Of a DNA stretch of 64,000 nucleotides, positions 33,964 through 42,256 are shown piece after piece. Below the pieces are notes generated by a model, which was not told the origin of the DNA, did not search any database, and saw only the letters and a list, made by a program, of their open reading frames with translations. The position numbers and the translations under genes are program-made. The DNA is from JAHFTW01 sp038046785 (lineage in GTDB: Archaea; Thermoplasmatota; E2; JACPAO01; JAHFTW01): positions 186,001 to 250,000 of the forward strand of contig JBBSVM010000004.1 in NCBI GenBank assembly GCA_038046785.1, read 5' to 3'. Each line of letters starts with the position of its first letter. Positions within the stretch are counted from its first letter, which is position 1.

Positions 33964-34464
33964 ATGTGGCAGGCACTGATGGACCATTTTCGACGTTATC
34001 CCGCGCAAGAGCGCGTCGTCCGGCTGCTCATCCAGAACGGCTTGCGCATCGAGGGCGAGACCGTCTATTCCGGCACCGTCGCCGTGGCGGACACCGCGCT
34101 GGCCCGCGCTGCCGATGTGGACCGCCGCATCGTGCGCGCCACGGTCGAGACCATCAACCAGGACGCGGAGCTGCAGCGCGCCTTCAGCCGCTTCGCCCCG
34201 ACGCTCCACCTCAAGGATGTCGCCCCGGAACTGGGCTGCGGCGTCATTCAAATCATCCCCACCAACGCCACGCAACCGGGCATCCTGGCCGGCGTATCGA
34301 GCGTCATCTCCGAGGCGGGCATCAGCATCCGTCAGGCCGTCGTGGACGACCCTGCCTTCACCGACGCGCCGCGACTCTTCGTCGTCACGGAGGAACGTGT
34401 CCCGCCCTCGCTCATTCCGGCCATCCAGAAGGTGCCAGGTGTCAAAGCGGTCACAATCTACTGA
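33964..34464 (+). CDS. ACT-domain regulator of amino-acid metabolism, divergent to the aro operon
   Basis: 166 residues. Residues 1-75 (YPAQERVVRLLIQNGLRIE, then ADVDRRIVRATVETI) look like a winged helix-turn-helix; residues 90-166 (NATQPGILAGVSSVISEAGISIRQAVVDDP) form an ACT domain. Matches an archaeal family of predicted amino-acid-metabolism regulators. ATG at 33964 fits the box; a TTG at 33946 is the alternative. Position suggests ligand-dependent control of the aro operon; the ligand is not known. Confidence 0.8.
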   Translation: MWQALMDHFRRYPAQERVVRLLIQNGLRIEGETVYSGTVAVADTALARAADVDRRIVRATVETINQDAELQRAFSRFAPTLHLKDVAPELGCGVIQIIPTNATQPGILAGVSSVISEAGISIRQAVVDDPAFTDAPRLFVVTEERVPPSLIPAIQKVPGVKAVTIY

Positions 34465-34471
34465 ACCGCTG

Positions 34472-34539
34472 GTCGCAGATTTCACAGATTGCCAGATTCG
34501 ACAGCGGGCGCAATCTGAGAAATCTGCGCAATCTGCGAC
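34472..34539. repeat. Dispersed palindromic repeat, copy 3
   Basis: Left arm GTCGCAGATTTCACAGATT (34472-34490); right arm 34512-34539 with two tandem AATCTG-type units, ending CAATCTGCGAC. Lies between the convergent ACT regulator and VOC genes and touches the VOC stop codon. Confidence 0.75.
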
Positions 34540-34988
34540 TACAGCCGGAGCGACTTGATGGGCGCCATCGCCAACGCAGGGTTCGCCTTCCAGTCGACAT
34601 CGGGATTGTCGCAGTAGAGCTCCACTTCGTTGCCGTCCGGGTCGCGAACATAGAGGCTCCAACTCACGGTGTGGTCGGAAGCGCCATCCACCGGCACACC
34701 GGCCTTCGCGAGCGCATCCACCATCGCCTTCAGCTCGGTCTTGGAGTTCCCCACCTTGATGCCAATGTGGTAGAGGCCGCGCCGTCGTGGGGCGGGGCCG
34801 GGCAGGTCGCCCACTTCGATGAGCAGCAGCTCGTGGTGGGTGCGGTGCGCGGTGCCGTTGAGCGCTGCCGCTTTCCCGCCGAACGCGCCGCCGATGACCT
34901 GCATGCCCAGCGTGTCGCGGTAGAAGCGCAGGCTCGCCTCCAGGTTGCGGACGTAGAAGACGGCGTGACCAAGTTCGAGGGCGGGCAC
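34539..34988 (-). CDS. Glyoxalase/dioxygenase (VOC) family protein
   Basis: 149 residues, two beta-alpha-beta-beta-beta units. Metal ligands expected for the fold: His in LELGHAVFYV, His in GLYHIGIKV and Glu in DPDGNEVELYCDNP, as in small extradiol dioxygenase-like and fosfomycin-resistance-like proteins. GTG start at 34988. The substrate cannot be told. The stop codon shares one base with the neighbouring repeat. Confidence 0.8.
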   Translation of the reverse strand: MPALELGHAVFYVRNLEASLRFYRDTLGMQVIGGAFGGKAAALNGTAHRTHHELLLIEVGDLPGPAPRRRGLYHIGIKVGNSKTELKAMVDALAKAGVPVDGASDHTVSWSLYVRDPDGNEVELYCDNPDVDWKANPALAMAPIKSLRL

Positions 34989-35050
34989 AAACTCCGGGAG
35001 GGAGTCGGAGGCTTCCGCTTTTCGCTCCCGGCTTCAGGAGCGGCTACGTG

Positions 35051-36544
35051 TCAGCGCATCGGGGCGGTGCGCAGCCACTCGATGTCGCTGATGTAGAGAT
35101 CGCGGATGTCCTTGAGGCCGAGCCGCATCATGGCAAGCCGCTCCAGACCGAAGCCCCACGCCACCACGTTGTCGCGCACGCCCAGCGGCTTGGTGACCTC
35201 GGGGCGGAAGATGCCGCAACCACCGAGCTCCATCCAGCGGCCGTTGTAGAAGACATCAATCTCCATGCTGGGCTCCGTGTAGGGGAAGTAGGCGGGGCGG
35301 AAGCGAACTTCTGGAAAACCCATGCGGGCGAAGAAGTGGCGGCACAGGCCAATCAGGGTGTCGAACGTCGCGCCAGGCTCCGTCACGATGCCTTCAATTT
35401 GCGTGAACTCTGGAAGATGCGTCGCATCCATGGTCTCCTTGCGGAAGACCCGACCCAAGCCGAACGCTTTGACCGGCTCCTTCGGGTGGGCGGCGAGGTG
35501 GCGAATGGTCGTGTTGGTGGTGTGCGTACGCAGCAGCGCCTTCTGGCTCACGGCGTCGTCGAAGAGGCCGCCCCATCCGGTGCTCCCTGTCGCGCCACCC
35601 GTTTGGTGGACAGCGGCGACGCGCTCGAGGTCCGCTTTGGACACCGTGAGGGAGGCGGGCTCGGCGAGGTAGAATGTGTCCTGCATATCGCGCGCCGGGT
35701 GGTCCTGCGGGATGAACAGCGCGTCCATGTTCCAGTGCGCCGATTCGACGTAGTCGCCCGCGATCTCGGTGAATCCCATGCCCCAGAAAATCTGGCGAAT
35801 CTCAGTGATGATGTGTGTGAGCGGGTGCGGTTTGCCGGGGGCCGGGACCGCCACGGGGACGCCGAAGTCGAACGGACGCAGGCGCGTTTTGGCCTTCTCG
35901 GCAGCCGTCATCGTCGGCCACTTGGCGAGCAGCTCGGGAGTGACTTGGTTGACCTCGATGCCGGAGCCGGCATCCGGGGCAAGTTGGCTGGCGCGGGTGG
36001 TGCCTGTGGGCGTAAGCGTGAGGGTGCGCGTCTTGCTTTCTTTGAGAACCACGAGGCCGCGCGCGGCGAGGTCGGCGAGGGTCTTGCCGCTTGCTTTGGC
36101 GGGGTCGCGAAGTGCCGTCTCTTGTTCGTCCTGCGCGGGCTCCGACGTCGCGCTCAGCATCGTCCCGGACGGTCCTTTTTCCACTTTGGCCCAGTTCTTG
36201 CGTCGCAGCCAGCCCACGGCAACCTGGACGTCGCCGGCGGGGACCCCAAGGCTCGCGAGCTGGTCAAGGGCAACGGGCGGCTTGCCCGCAAGAACCCGGA
36301 CGACGCGCCTCTCGGGCAGACCTTCGTCGCGGACGCGACGACCCTCGGGGGTCAATTCGGCGCGCGTTGAGGCGGATTCTTCTACCTGCACGAGGCCAAG
36401 ACGGATGGGCCGGTCTGCGGCGACGAGTGCCTCCGATTCGCTCGCGAAACCGTCCACCTGGGCGGCGTTGCGGGCGCCCGCCTTGAGGGCCAGGAGAAGG
36501 CGGGCTTCGGCGAGGCTCAGGTCGCTCAACGCGCTTCGACCCAT
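35051..36544 (-). CDS. pheS: Phenylalanyl-tRNA synthetase alpha subunit
   Basis: 497 residues, archaeal/eukaryotic type with N-terminal winged-helix repeats (about 1-190). Class II motif 2 is in GRVFRKETMDATHLPEFTQIEG and motif 3 in WGFGLERLAMMRLGL; MELGGCGIFRPEV lies between them. The beta subunit gene is not in the window. Same strand as pyrH and csl4, 27 bp after the Zn-ribbon gene. Confidence 0.95.
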   Translation of the reverse strand: MGRSALSDLSLAEARLLLALKAGARNAAQVDGFASESEALVAADRPIRLGLVQVEESASTRAELTPEGRRVRDEGLPERRVVRVLAGKPPVALDQLASLGVPAGDVQVAVGWLRRKNWAKVEKGPSGTMLSATSEPAQDEQETALRDPAKASGKTLADLAARGLVVLKESKTRTLTLTPTGTTRASQLAPDAGSGIEVNQVTPELLAKWPTMTAAEKAKTRLRPFDFGVPVAVPAPGKPHPLTHIITEIRQIFWGMGFTEIAGDYVESAHWNMDALFIPQDHPARDMQDTFYLAEPASLTVSKADLERVAAVHQTGGATGSTGWGGLFDDAVSQKALLRTHTTNTTIRHLAAHPKEPVKAFGLGRVFRKETMDATHLPEFTQIEGIVTEPGATFDTLIGLCRHFFARMGFPEVRFRPAYFPYTEPSMEIDVFYNGRWMELGGCGIFRPEVTKPLGVRDNVVAWGFGLERLAMMRLGLKDIRDLYISDIEWLRTAPMR

Positions 36545-36571
36545 CTCCCGCTCAAAAGGGCACCGAAGGCG

Positions 36572-36808
36572 TCAGGCGCCAAACAGTTTCGTCCCGTACA
36601 GCCCGAAGAGGAGCATGATGGCCATGAGGCCGACAAAAATGTAGACGGAGCGGCGGCGGGTGCGCACGGCCTCGTCGAACTTGGCGACGCACGCCTCAGA
36701 GCAGACGCGCCCCTCGATGCCGATGGAGGTGCCGCACGCTTCGCAGTGCTTGTGCACGAGGAGGTCGGTCACCGGCGGAGCGATGGTGGGGGGCGGGACG
36801 GGGCTCAC
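36572..36808 (-). CDS. Zn-ribbon membrane protein (DUF2116-like)
   Basis: 78 residues. A Zn ribbon (HKHCEACGTSI ... RVCSEACVAKF, two CxxC-like pairs) is followed by a basic stretch and one C-terminal membrane helix (about 56-73). GTG start overlaps the pyrH stop (GTGA). Resembles archaeal DUF2116 proteins, whose role is not known. Confidence 0.75.
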   Translation of the reverse strand: MSPVPPPTIAPPVTDLLVHKHCEACGTSIGIEGRVCSEACVAKFDEAVRTRRRSVYIFVGLMAIMLLFGLYGTKLFGA

Positions 36809-37515
36809 AATTTCACCTTGGGGCCGCTGATGAGGGTGCCGCGGAAAGCCTGACCGGCCACCGCCTTGCCCAGGTTTGCGAGGTCGCGACCATCCACGAC
36901 GCAGGTGGTGACGCCGGTGCGGGTCAGGAGGACCGTGGCGGGGCCATCCATGACGCCGGGGGAGCCAGCGGCGGTCCACTCGCGCTCCTTGATGATGCCA
37001 AGCAGCTCCTCGAACGTGAGCTTGGGTTTGAATTCGGCATCCTTGTGCTTGGCCGGATCGCTCGTGTAGACGCCAGCAACGTTGGTGGCGTTCACAAAGC
37101 GCGTGCAGTCCGCCTCCACCGCGAGCTCGACGGCGACATGGTCGGTGCTGTGGCCCGGGGATGAGCCTCCCATCACGACGATGGCGTGCTGTTGCGCAAA
37201 CCGAATGGCCTGGCCGATGGAGTGCGGAATCTCCAGATTCACGTCGGCACCGCGCTTGCGCAGGATGCAGGCGAGGGTCTGAGCGTTGAGGCGCGTCGCT
37301 GCAATGCCGATGCGGTCGAGAAGGTCTTCGGCGACGCCGGTGCTGCGGGCCGCGTGGATGTGGCCGCGCGCCGGGGCGCCGCCGCCGACCACCACGAAGA
37401 GCGGGCGCTCTTTGCTCCACGCGGTGAGCGAGTCGGCCACACGGGTCAGGAAGTCGGGATCCAGTTGGGCCGGAGCGAGGATTGACCCGCCGAAGACGAT
37501 GCTGACGCGCTCCAT
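36805..37515 (-). CDS. pyrH: UMP kinase, archaeal type
   Basis: 236 residues. Amino-acid-kinase fold: VSIVFGGSILAPAQLD, FVVVGGGAPARGHIHAAR, and GSSPGHSTDHVAVELA; C-terminal TCVVDGRDLANLGKAV is typical of archaeal PyrH. The N-terminal lysine that usually follows 'v.k.GGS' is Phe here, as in other archaeal UMP kinases. Phosphorylates UMP. Confidence 0.88.
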   Translation of the reverse strand: MERVSIVFGGSILAPAQLDPDFLTRVADSLTAWSKERPLFVVVGGGAPARGHIHAARSTGVAEDLLDRIGIAATRLNAQTLACILRKRGADVNLEIPHSIGQAIRFAQQHAIVVMGGSSPGHSTDHVAVELAVEADCTRFVNATNVAGVYTSDPAKHKDAEFKPKLTFEELLGIIKEREWTAAGSPGVMDGPATVLLTRTGVTTCVVDGRDLANLGKAVAGQAFRGTLISGPKVKL

Positions 37516-37554
37516 CGCGTCACGCGACGGCGGTTTCGGTTTTGAGGATGGCGC

Positions 37555-37674
37555 TCAGAACCCTTCTGCGAGTCTGCCTGTGATGAAGAGGACAAGGGCG
37601 AGGGCGGCGGCGACCAAGAGGGCGCGTCGGAGGAAGCGGCGGTTGTCCGCCTTGGCCGCCTCATCTTCCGCCAT
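37555..37674 (-). CDS. 39-residue single-helix membrane peptide coupled to csl4
   Basis: Starts MAEDEAAKADNRRFLRRAL and has one hydrophobic helix (about residues 18-32). Its ATG overlaps the csl4 TAA (TAATG), so it should be translated from the same message. Ends 39 bp before pyrH. The charged head, single helix and coupling look like a real small protein; no family recognised. Confidence 0.6.
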   Translation of the reverse strand: MAEDEAAKADNRRFLRRALLVAAALALVLFITGRLAEGF

Positions 37675-38240
37675 TACAGGATGCCGGAGCCGTAATCGCT
37701 GGCCGCCTTGCGGTAGAACGACTGGCCGCTGTCGGGGTCGCGCAGTTTTCCGTCGCGCATCTCGAGTTGGGAACCGCTTGGACCGAACGCGCGCACGACG
37801 CCCAGTTCGGGGCGGTCGGTGGCGAGCTGCGGGCCGCCTTTGAGGCCGATGACCTTGGCGCGGATGTAGTCGCCGCAGCGCAGCTCGTCATCCACGTTGG
37901 CGATGTAGCGGGCGTCGATTTTGCTGACGTGCAGGGTGCCATCCACGGACTGGAGGAGGCTGCGTCCCTCCTTGCCGCGCACGGCGAGGATTTTCACCGA
38001 GGCAAGCGCCTCCGGCTTGATGAACGTGACAAGGCCGACGACGACGTCGCCCTTCTCGATGGTGGCGACTCCCTTGCCGGCGTTCTTGATGCTCACCGCC
38101 ATGGTCTTGGGGTCGATGTGCTCGACACCGTAGGCGGCGGCGCGAATCTGCGTGCCGTCGTCGAAGGTGTTGCGCCCGGGAAGAAGCTCTTCCGAATAGG
38201 CCAGGGGCGTGCCCGGCTCGATGAGTTTGCGTTCGCTCAT
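37674..38240 (-). CDS. csl4: Exosome Csl4-like RNA-binding protein lacking the zinc-ribbon cysteines
   Basis: 188 residues. N-terminal domain LIEPGTPLAYSEELLPGRNTF and the S1 domain (GDVVVGLVTFIKPEALASVKIL ... GDYIRAKVIG) match archaeal Csl4, a cap subunit of the RNA exosome. The C terminus keeps the end SDYGSGIL but the four cysteines of the usual zinc ribbon are absent (GSQLEMRDGKLRDPDSGQSF in their place). ATG at 38240 is 28 nt from a CTTATG box; an ATG at 38267 falls inside that box. Confidence 0.85.
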   Translation of the reverse strand: MSERKLIEPGTPLAYSEELLPGRNTFDDGTQIRAAAYGVEHIDPKTMAVSIKNAGKGVATIEKGDVVVGLVTFIKPEALASVKILAVRGKEGRSLLQSVDGTLHVSKIDARYIANVDDELRCGDYIRAKVIGLKGGPQLATDRPELGVVRAFGPSGSQLEMRDGKLRDPDSGQSFYRKAASDYGSGIL

Positions 38241-38265
38241 TGCCCCTTCGACGGATTCCTTGTTC

Positions 38266-38271
38266 ATAAGC
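38266..38271 (-). promoter_or_regulatory. TATA-like box for csl4
   Basis: CTTATG on the minus strand, centred 28 nt before the ATG at 38240; it decides the start of csl4. Confidence 0.45.
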
Positions 38272-38293
38272 CTGGGCACCGACCTCTCCAGGG

Positions 38294-38968
38294 TTAAACG
38301 CCCATCTTGATGACGCCGCCGCGGCCGGCGACGTAGGCGGCCTGACAGAGGCCCAGGAAAAGGCCACAGCAGACGACGCCCGGCATCAGTTCCAGGGTGC
38401 GCTCCAGCGTCTCCGGAGCTGTGATGGCGGGGAATTTTGCGTCGAGGATGACGTTGCCGTTGTCGGTGCGAACAATCTGCCCGTTCTTGCTGCGCAGGGT
38501 GACCGCTGCGCCGAGCGCCGCCACGGCGTTCTGCACCGGCGTCTTGGCGAACTCCAGCACCTCGATGGGCAGAGCGAACGTCTGGCCGAGAATGGGAACG
38601 GATTTTCCGGCGTCGGCGACGACGACCATGCGTCTGCTGGCGCGCGCCACCACTTTTTCGCGGGTGAGCGCCCCGCCGCCGCCTTTGATGAGCCGCAATT
38701 GAGGATCCAATTCGTCGGCGCCGTCGATGGTGAGGTCCACGACCGGGTCGGCGTCGAGCGTGGTGAGCGCGATGCCGACCTGGCGTGCCAACTGTTCCGA
38801 GGCGATGCTGGTGGGGATGCCGCGGATGGGTAGCCCCTCTTCGCGGACGCGGCGACCCAACTCTTCGATGGTGAAGCGCACGGTCGAGCCGGTTCCCAGC
38901 CCAACCACCATGCCGTCGCGCACTTCGGCCGCGGCCGCAACGCCCGCTTTGCGCTTGAGTGCGTCCAT
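38294..38968 (-). CDS. rpiA: Ribose-5-phosphate isomerase A
   Basis: 224 residues. VGLGTGSTVRFTIEEL, DLTIDGADELDPQLRLIKGGGGALTREKVV and LPIEVLEFA are the RpiA motifs, with the catalytic Asp, Glu and Lys. Links ribose-5-phosphate and ribulose-5-phosphate, feeding PRPP for purine and histidine synthesis. An ATG at 38998 or a GTG at 38974 could also be the start. Ends 53 bp before csl4. Confidence 0.93.
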   Translation of the reverse strand: MDALKRKAGVAAAAEVRDGMVVGLGTGSTVRFTIEELGRRVREEGLPIRGIPTSIASEQLARQVGIALTTLDADPVVDLTIDGADELDPQLRLIKGGGGALTREKVVARASRRMVVVADAGKSVPILGQTFALPIEVLEFAKTPVQNAVAALGAAVTLRSKNGQIVRTDNGNVILDAKFPAITAPETLERTLELMPGVVCCGLFLGLCQAAYVAGRGGVIKMGV

Positions 38969-39041
38969 GTCCACGCCCTGCCCAACGGGAGCGGGCATTT
39001 GAGGCCGGTGGAGCCTTCAGCGGGCGGCTCTTGGGCGCGTC

Positions 39042-39977
39042 GTGCGCGTCCTCGTCGTTGGAGCCGGCGTCATCGGGCTCACGACGGCGCGCGTTCTCCT
39101 CGAACGGGGCGCCGAAGTCGAGGTGGTCGCCGAACGTTTCACGCCCGAGACCACGAGCGATGTTGCTGCCGCCATCCATTTCCCCTACTTGGTCGAGCCG
39201 CGCGACCGGGCCGCCGCGTGGGGTCGCGTTAGCCTGCACCGTTTCTTGGCCCTCGCCGAGGACCCGGACGCCGGCATCGCGGTGACGGAGGCGTTCATCG
39301 AGGAGGACGGCCATGGTCGCTGGTGGGCCGACCAGGTCCTCGACGCTCGTGACGCGACCGCCGCAGTTTCTCCCGGCGGATTGCCCGGCCATCTTTGCCG
39401 CACTCCCGTTGTCGCCATGGATCGTTATCTGCCGTGGCTGCAACGGCGCGTCGAGGATTTTGGGGGGCGCCTGGCGCGGCGTCGCCTCGGCGCTCTGGCA
39501 GAGATTTCTGAGGTCGATGCCGTCGTGAACTGCTCCGGCCTCGGGTCGCGCGAGTTGGTCGGAGATGCTTCGCTCGTTCCCATCCGAGGTCAAGTCGCTT
39601 GGCTGCAGAACGCGAGCTGCCCGCGCGCAATTCTGCGTGAACGGGGCCAGCCCACCTACCTGATTCCGCGCGGGGATGGAATCGTCGTGGCGGGTGGAAC
39701 GGCCCAGATTGGCGACGAGGGCGTCGAATCCCGGAAGACCGACGAAGAGGCGTTTCTGCGCCGTGTGCGCGAGATTGTACCCGACCTGGGCGGTCACGTG
39801 ACGAAACGAAAAGTTGGGCTGCGACCGGGCCGGCCGACGGTGCGCCTCGAACGGGACCTCTCGGGTCCCATTCCGGTTGTGCACAATTACGGCCACGGAG
39901 GGGCCGGCGTCACGCTCTCATGGGGCTGCGCCGAAGAGGCCGCCCGGCTCATTCTTGACCCAGGACCAAACGCCTAA
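39042..39977 (+). CDS. D-amino-acid-oxidase-like FAD-dependent oxidoreductase
   Basis: 311 residues; GTG start. FAD-binding VLVVGAGVIGLTTARVLLERG at the N terminus, SDVAAAIHFPYL, GLRPGRPTVRLE and the C-terminal signature VVHNYGHGGAGVTLSWGCA, all typical of D-amino-acid oxidase/D-aspartate oxidase. The shared signature makes DAO activity likely; the substrate is unknown. Divergent from rpiA. Confidence 0.85.
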   Translation: MRVLVVGAGVIGLTTARVLLERGAEVEVVAERFTPETTSDVAAAIHFPYLVEPRDRAAAWGRVSLHRFLALAEDPDAGIAVTEAFIEEDGHGRWWADQVLDARDATAAVSPGGLPGHLCRTPVVAMDRYLPWLQRRVEDFGGRLARRRLGALAEISEVDAVVNCSGLGSRELVGDASLVPIRGQVAWLQNASCPRAILRERGQPTYLIPRGDGIVVAGGTAQIGDEGVESRKTDEEAFLRRVREIVPDLGGHVTKRKVGLRPGRPTVRLERDLSGPIPVVHNYGHGGAGVTLSWGCAEEAARLILDPGPNA

Positions 39978-40003
39978 ACGGCGCAAGCGGCGTCGCTCGC
40001 ACC

Positions 40004-41509
40004 ATGCGCGTTTCGGCTCTTCTCTTGCTTGCCACCCTGGTGCTGGCAGGCTGCCTCGGCAGCTCGTCAACGTCTTCGTCGCAGCCGCCCGGATCCGACC
40101 CGTTTGCCCCGTATCGGCTCGACTGCTCCATTTCCAACTGGGAAGACCCCTGCACCGTGCTGGCAAGCCCCAACATGTCGCCGAGCAAGACCGAGATTGA
40201 CATCGCGGTGAACCCGACCGATCCGCTCAACGCGTTTGTCGCCTCGAAGGACAACGACCCCTCCGCGTCGGGCTGTGTCTGGGCGGTCGGCCAGGTGACC
40301 TTCGACGGCGGCAAGAGCTGGGAGACCACCATCATCGGCGGCCCCCAGGGTGAGCGCGCGCCGAGCGACATTCTGTTCGGCTGGAACTGCATCACCGACC
40401 CCATCCTCACCTACAACAAAGAAGGGACGCTCTTCTACGCGCTCCAGGTGTACGAGTACGACCCGGTCGGCCTCCCTGTCGTCAACGACCCCGTGCTTGG
40501 CTCCGCCATCCCTCCCGATGGTGGGCTGCAGCTGCTGGCCGTCAGCCACGACGGCGGCCGCACGTTCCCCGAGACCTACGTTCTGCACGTTGGCGATTCC
40601 GGCGCCACCATCTTCCACGACTACATGCGCATCGGAGCGAGCCCCACGACGGGCACCGTCTTCACCATCTGGAACCAGATCACCGCCTCGGTGCAGTCCA
40701 TCCCGGTGCTGGTCGCCTACAAAATGGACGCGCAGCGTGCCGAGGTCCCAGTCTACTTCCCGAACCTCCCCGAGGCGGCCGGCGACGGCCTCTCCACCGG
40801 CGAGTCCGGCATCGTCGTGGACAACACCGGTCGCGTCTACGCGTGGCTGGGCGGCTTCAACTCCCCCAACAAGGTGTTCTTCGCCACCAGCACCGACGAC
40901 GGCGCCACCTTCAGCCTGTTGCAAGAGGCGTTCGCTTTCACGCCGATGGGAACCATGGCCAACGTGAGCTTCCGGCACGGCACCGTCGTGGATCTCGCCG
41001 TGGACAATTCGGGCGGCTCCCGTGACGGCTGCCTCTACGCGGCGTGGGGCGGGCAGGAAGAGGGCACGGTTGGCCCCAGCGACGTCTACGTCCGCACCTC
41101 CTGCGACCAGGGTCAATCCTGGAGCGCGCCCATCTTGGTGAACAGCGGCGCGCGCGAGGACGGACAGTGGATGGTTCGCCCCAGCGTGGATGGCCTCGGC
41201 ACGGTCCACCTCGTCTACATGACGCGCGCCTACGACCCCGACCACACCCTCGTCGATGCCGAGCACGCCTACTCGCTCGACGGCGGCGCAACTTGGACGA
41301 CCGAAAGGGTCACGGGATTCAGTTACTCGGGCGACAAGGGCGTCCACCAGAGCGGTTTCCCGTTCTTCGGTGACTACATCGGCATCAGCAGCGCTGGCGA
41401 CACAACCTACATGGGCTTCCCGGAGTGCATCACGGAGGTGTGCGAAATCGGCGTTGCGGTGAGTCGCCACACGCCGCACAACGCGGACGTCGAGCCGCAC
41501 ACGCACTAG
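40004..41509 (+). CDS. BNR/Asp-box repeat lipoprotein (sialidase-like propeller)
   Basis: 501 residues. Signal peptide with lipobox LVLAGCLGS, Ser/Pro-rich linker, then at least five Asp-box-like turns (TFDGGKSW, SHDGGRTF, STDDGATF, SCDQGQSW, SLDGGATW), predicting a six-bladed propeller displayed on the cell surface. The arginine triad of true sialidases is not evident, so binding or another hydrolase role is equally possible. A CCTAAAC box (39973-39979) is centred 27 nt before the ATG. Confidence 0.75.
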   Translation: MRVSALLLLATLVLAGCLGSSSTSSSQPPGSDPFAPYRLDCSISNWEDPCTVLASPNMSPSKTEIDIAVNPTDPLNAFVASKDNDPSASGCVWAVGQVTFDGGKSWETTIIGGPQGERAPSDILFGWNCITDPILTYNKEGTLFYALQVYEYDPVGLPVVNDPVLGSAIPPDGGLQLLAVSHDGGRTFPETYVLHVGDSGATIFHDYMRIGASPTTGTVFTIWNQITASVQSIPVLVAYKMDAQRAEVPVYFPNLPEAAGDGLSTGESGIVVDNTGRVYAWLGGFNSPNKVFFATSTDDGATFSLLQEAFAFTPMGTMANVSFRHGTVVDLAVDNSGGSRDGCLYAAWGGQEEGTVGPSDVYVRTSCDQGQSWSAPILVNSGAREDGQWMVRPSVDGLGTVHLVYMTRAYDPDHTLVDAEHAYSLDGGATWTTERVTGFSYSGDKGVHQSGFPFFGDYIGISSAGDTTYMGFPECITEVCEIGVAVSRHTPHNADVEPHTH

Positions 41510-41510
41510 G

Positions 41511-41517
41511 GCTATCA
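41511..41517 (+). promoter_or_regulatory. TATA-like box for lipB
   Basis: GCTATCA, centred 27 nt before the GTG at 41541, supporting that GTG as a leaderless start. Confidence 0.5.
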
Positions 41518-41540
41518 CACCAAGGCCCGTCGCCAGCGCC

Positions 41541-42173
41541 GTGAAGGTCCTGGACCTCGGCCGCATGGAGTATGGCGCTTGCCTGGAGCTGCAGCGCCGC
41601 CTCCACACGGAGCGGGTGCGCGGCGAGGGTGAGGACACCATCCTCCTCGTCGAGCACGACCCGGTCGCCACGCTCGGCCGGCGCGGCGAACGCGAGGAGG
41701 TGTTCGACCCGACCTTGCCGGTCTTCACCATCGAGCGCGGCGGAAAGGCCACTTACCACGGCCCCGGCCAGATCGTCCTCTACCCGATTGTTCACCTCGG
41801 CGAGGGCAACCGCGATGTGCGGCGCTGGGTGCAGCACCTCGAGGCGCTCATGGTCCAGCTTCTTGCGGATTTTGGCGTCCCGGCGCGCGCCAAACTGGAC
41901 CTCCCCGGCGTCTGGACCGTGGCGACCGACAAGAAAATCGCCAGCATCGGCATTGCCATCCAGCACTGGGTGAGCTTCCACGGCGTCGCGCTCAATGTCA
42001 CAATCGAGCCGCGCGAGTTCGAACGCATCGACCCGTGCGGCCTCGGCGCCGCCGTCATGACCAGCATGGTGCGCGAAGGGGCGAATGCGACGATGGCGGA
42101 TGTGCGGTCCTGGCTGAAGCAGCATGCGCCCACCCATTTTGCCACATTTGCCAAAAAGAGAATTGAATCTTAA
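41541..42173 (+). CDS. lipB: Octanoyltransferase LipB
   Basis: 210 residues. IERGGKATYHGPGQIVLYPIV is the family signature; the catalytic lysine is in KKIASIGIAI and the catalytic cysteine in IDPCGLGAAVMTSM. Moves octanoate from acyl carrier protein to lipoyl domains, so it implies lipoate-dependent enzymes and a source of octanoyl groups. Neither lipA nor a 2-oxoacid dehydrogenase is in the window. Borders the AT-rich island on its right. Confidence 0.94.
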   Translation: MKVLDLGRMEYGACLELQRRLHTERVRGEGEDTILLVEHDPVATLGRRGEREEVFDPTLPVFTIERGGKATYHGPGQIVLYPIVHLGEGNRDVRRWVQHLEALMVQLLADFGVPARAKLDLPGVWTVATDKKIASIGIAIQHWVSFHGVALNVTIEPREFERIDPCGLGAAVMTSMVREGANATMADVRSWLKQHAPTHFATFAKKRIES

Positions 42174-42256
42174 TGGTGCGAATAGCGCGATTCAGTTCCT
42201 ATAAATGGTAATGATTCTCTACGGTTTATGAAATTCAAATACTCACGGAACCTCTC
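42174..42256. other. AT-rich left edge of the recombinase island
   Basis: The stretch just after lipB drops sharply in GC and holds two TATA-like boxes (CTATAAAT at 42199-42206 and TTTATGAA at 42225-42232). No ORF; likely the promoter region of the recombinase and the left edge of an acquired segment. Confidence 0.5.

Noticed and set aside
33859..34662. Upstream extension of the ADTH synthase frame
   Set aside because: A TATA-like box fixes the GTG at 33858, and the extension is antisense to the ACT regulator.
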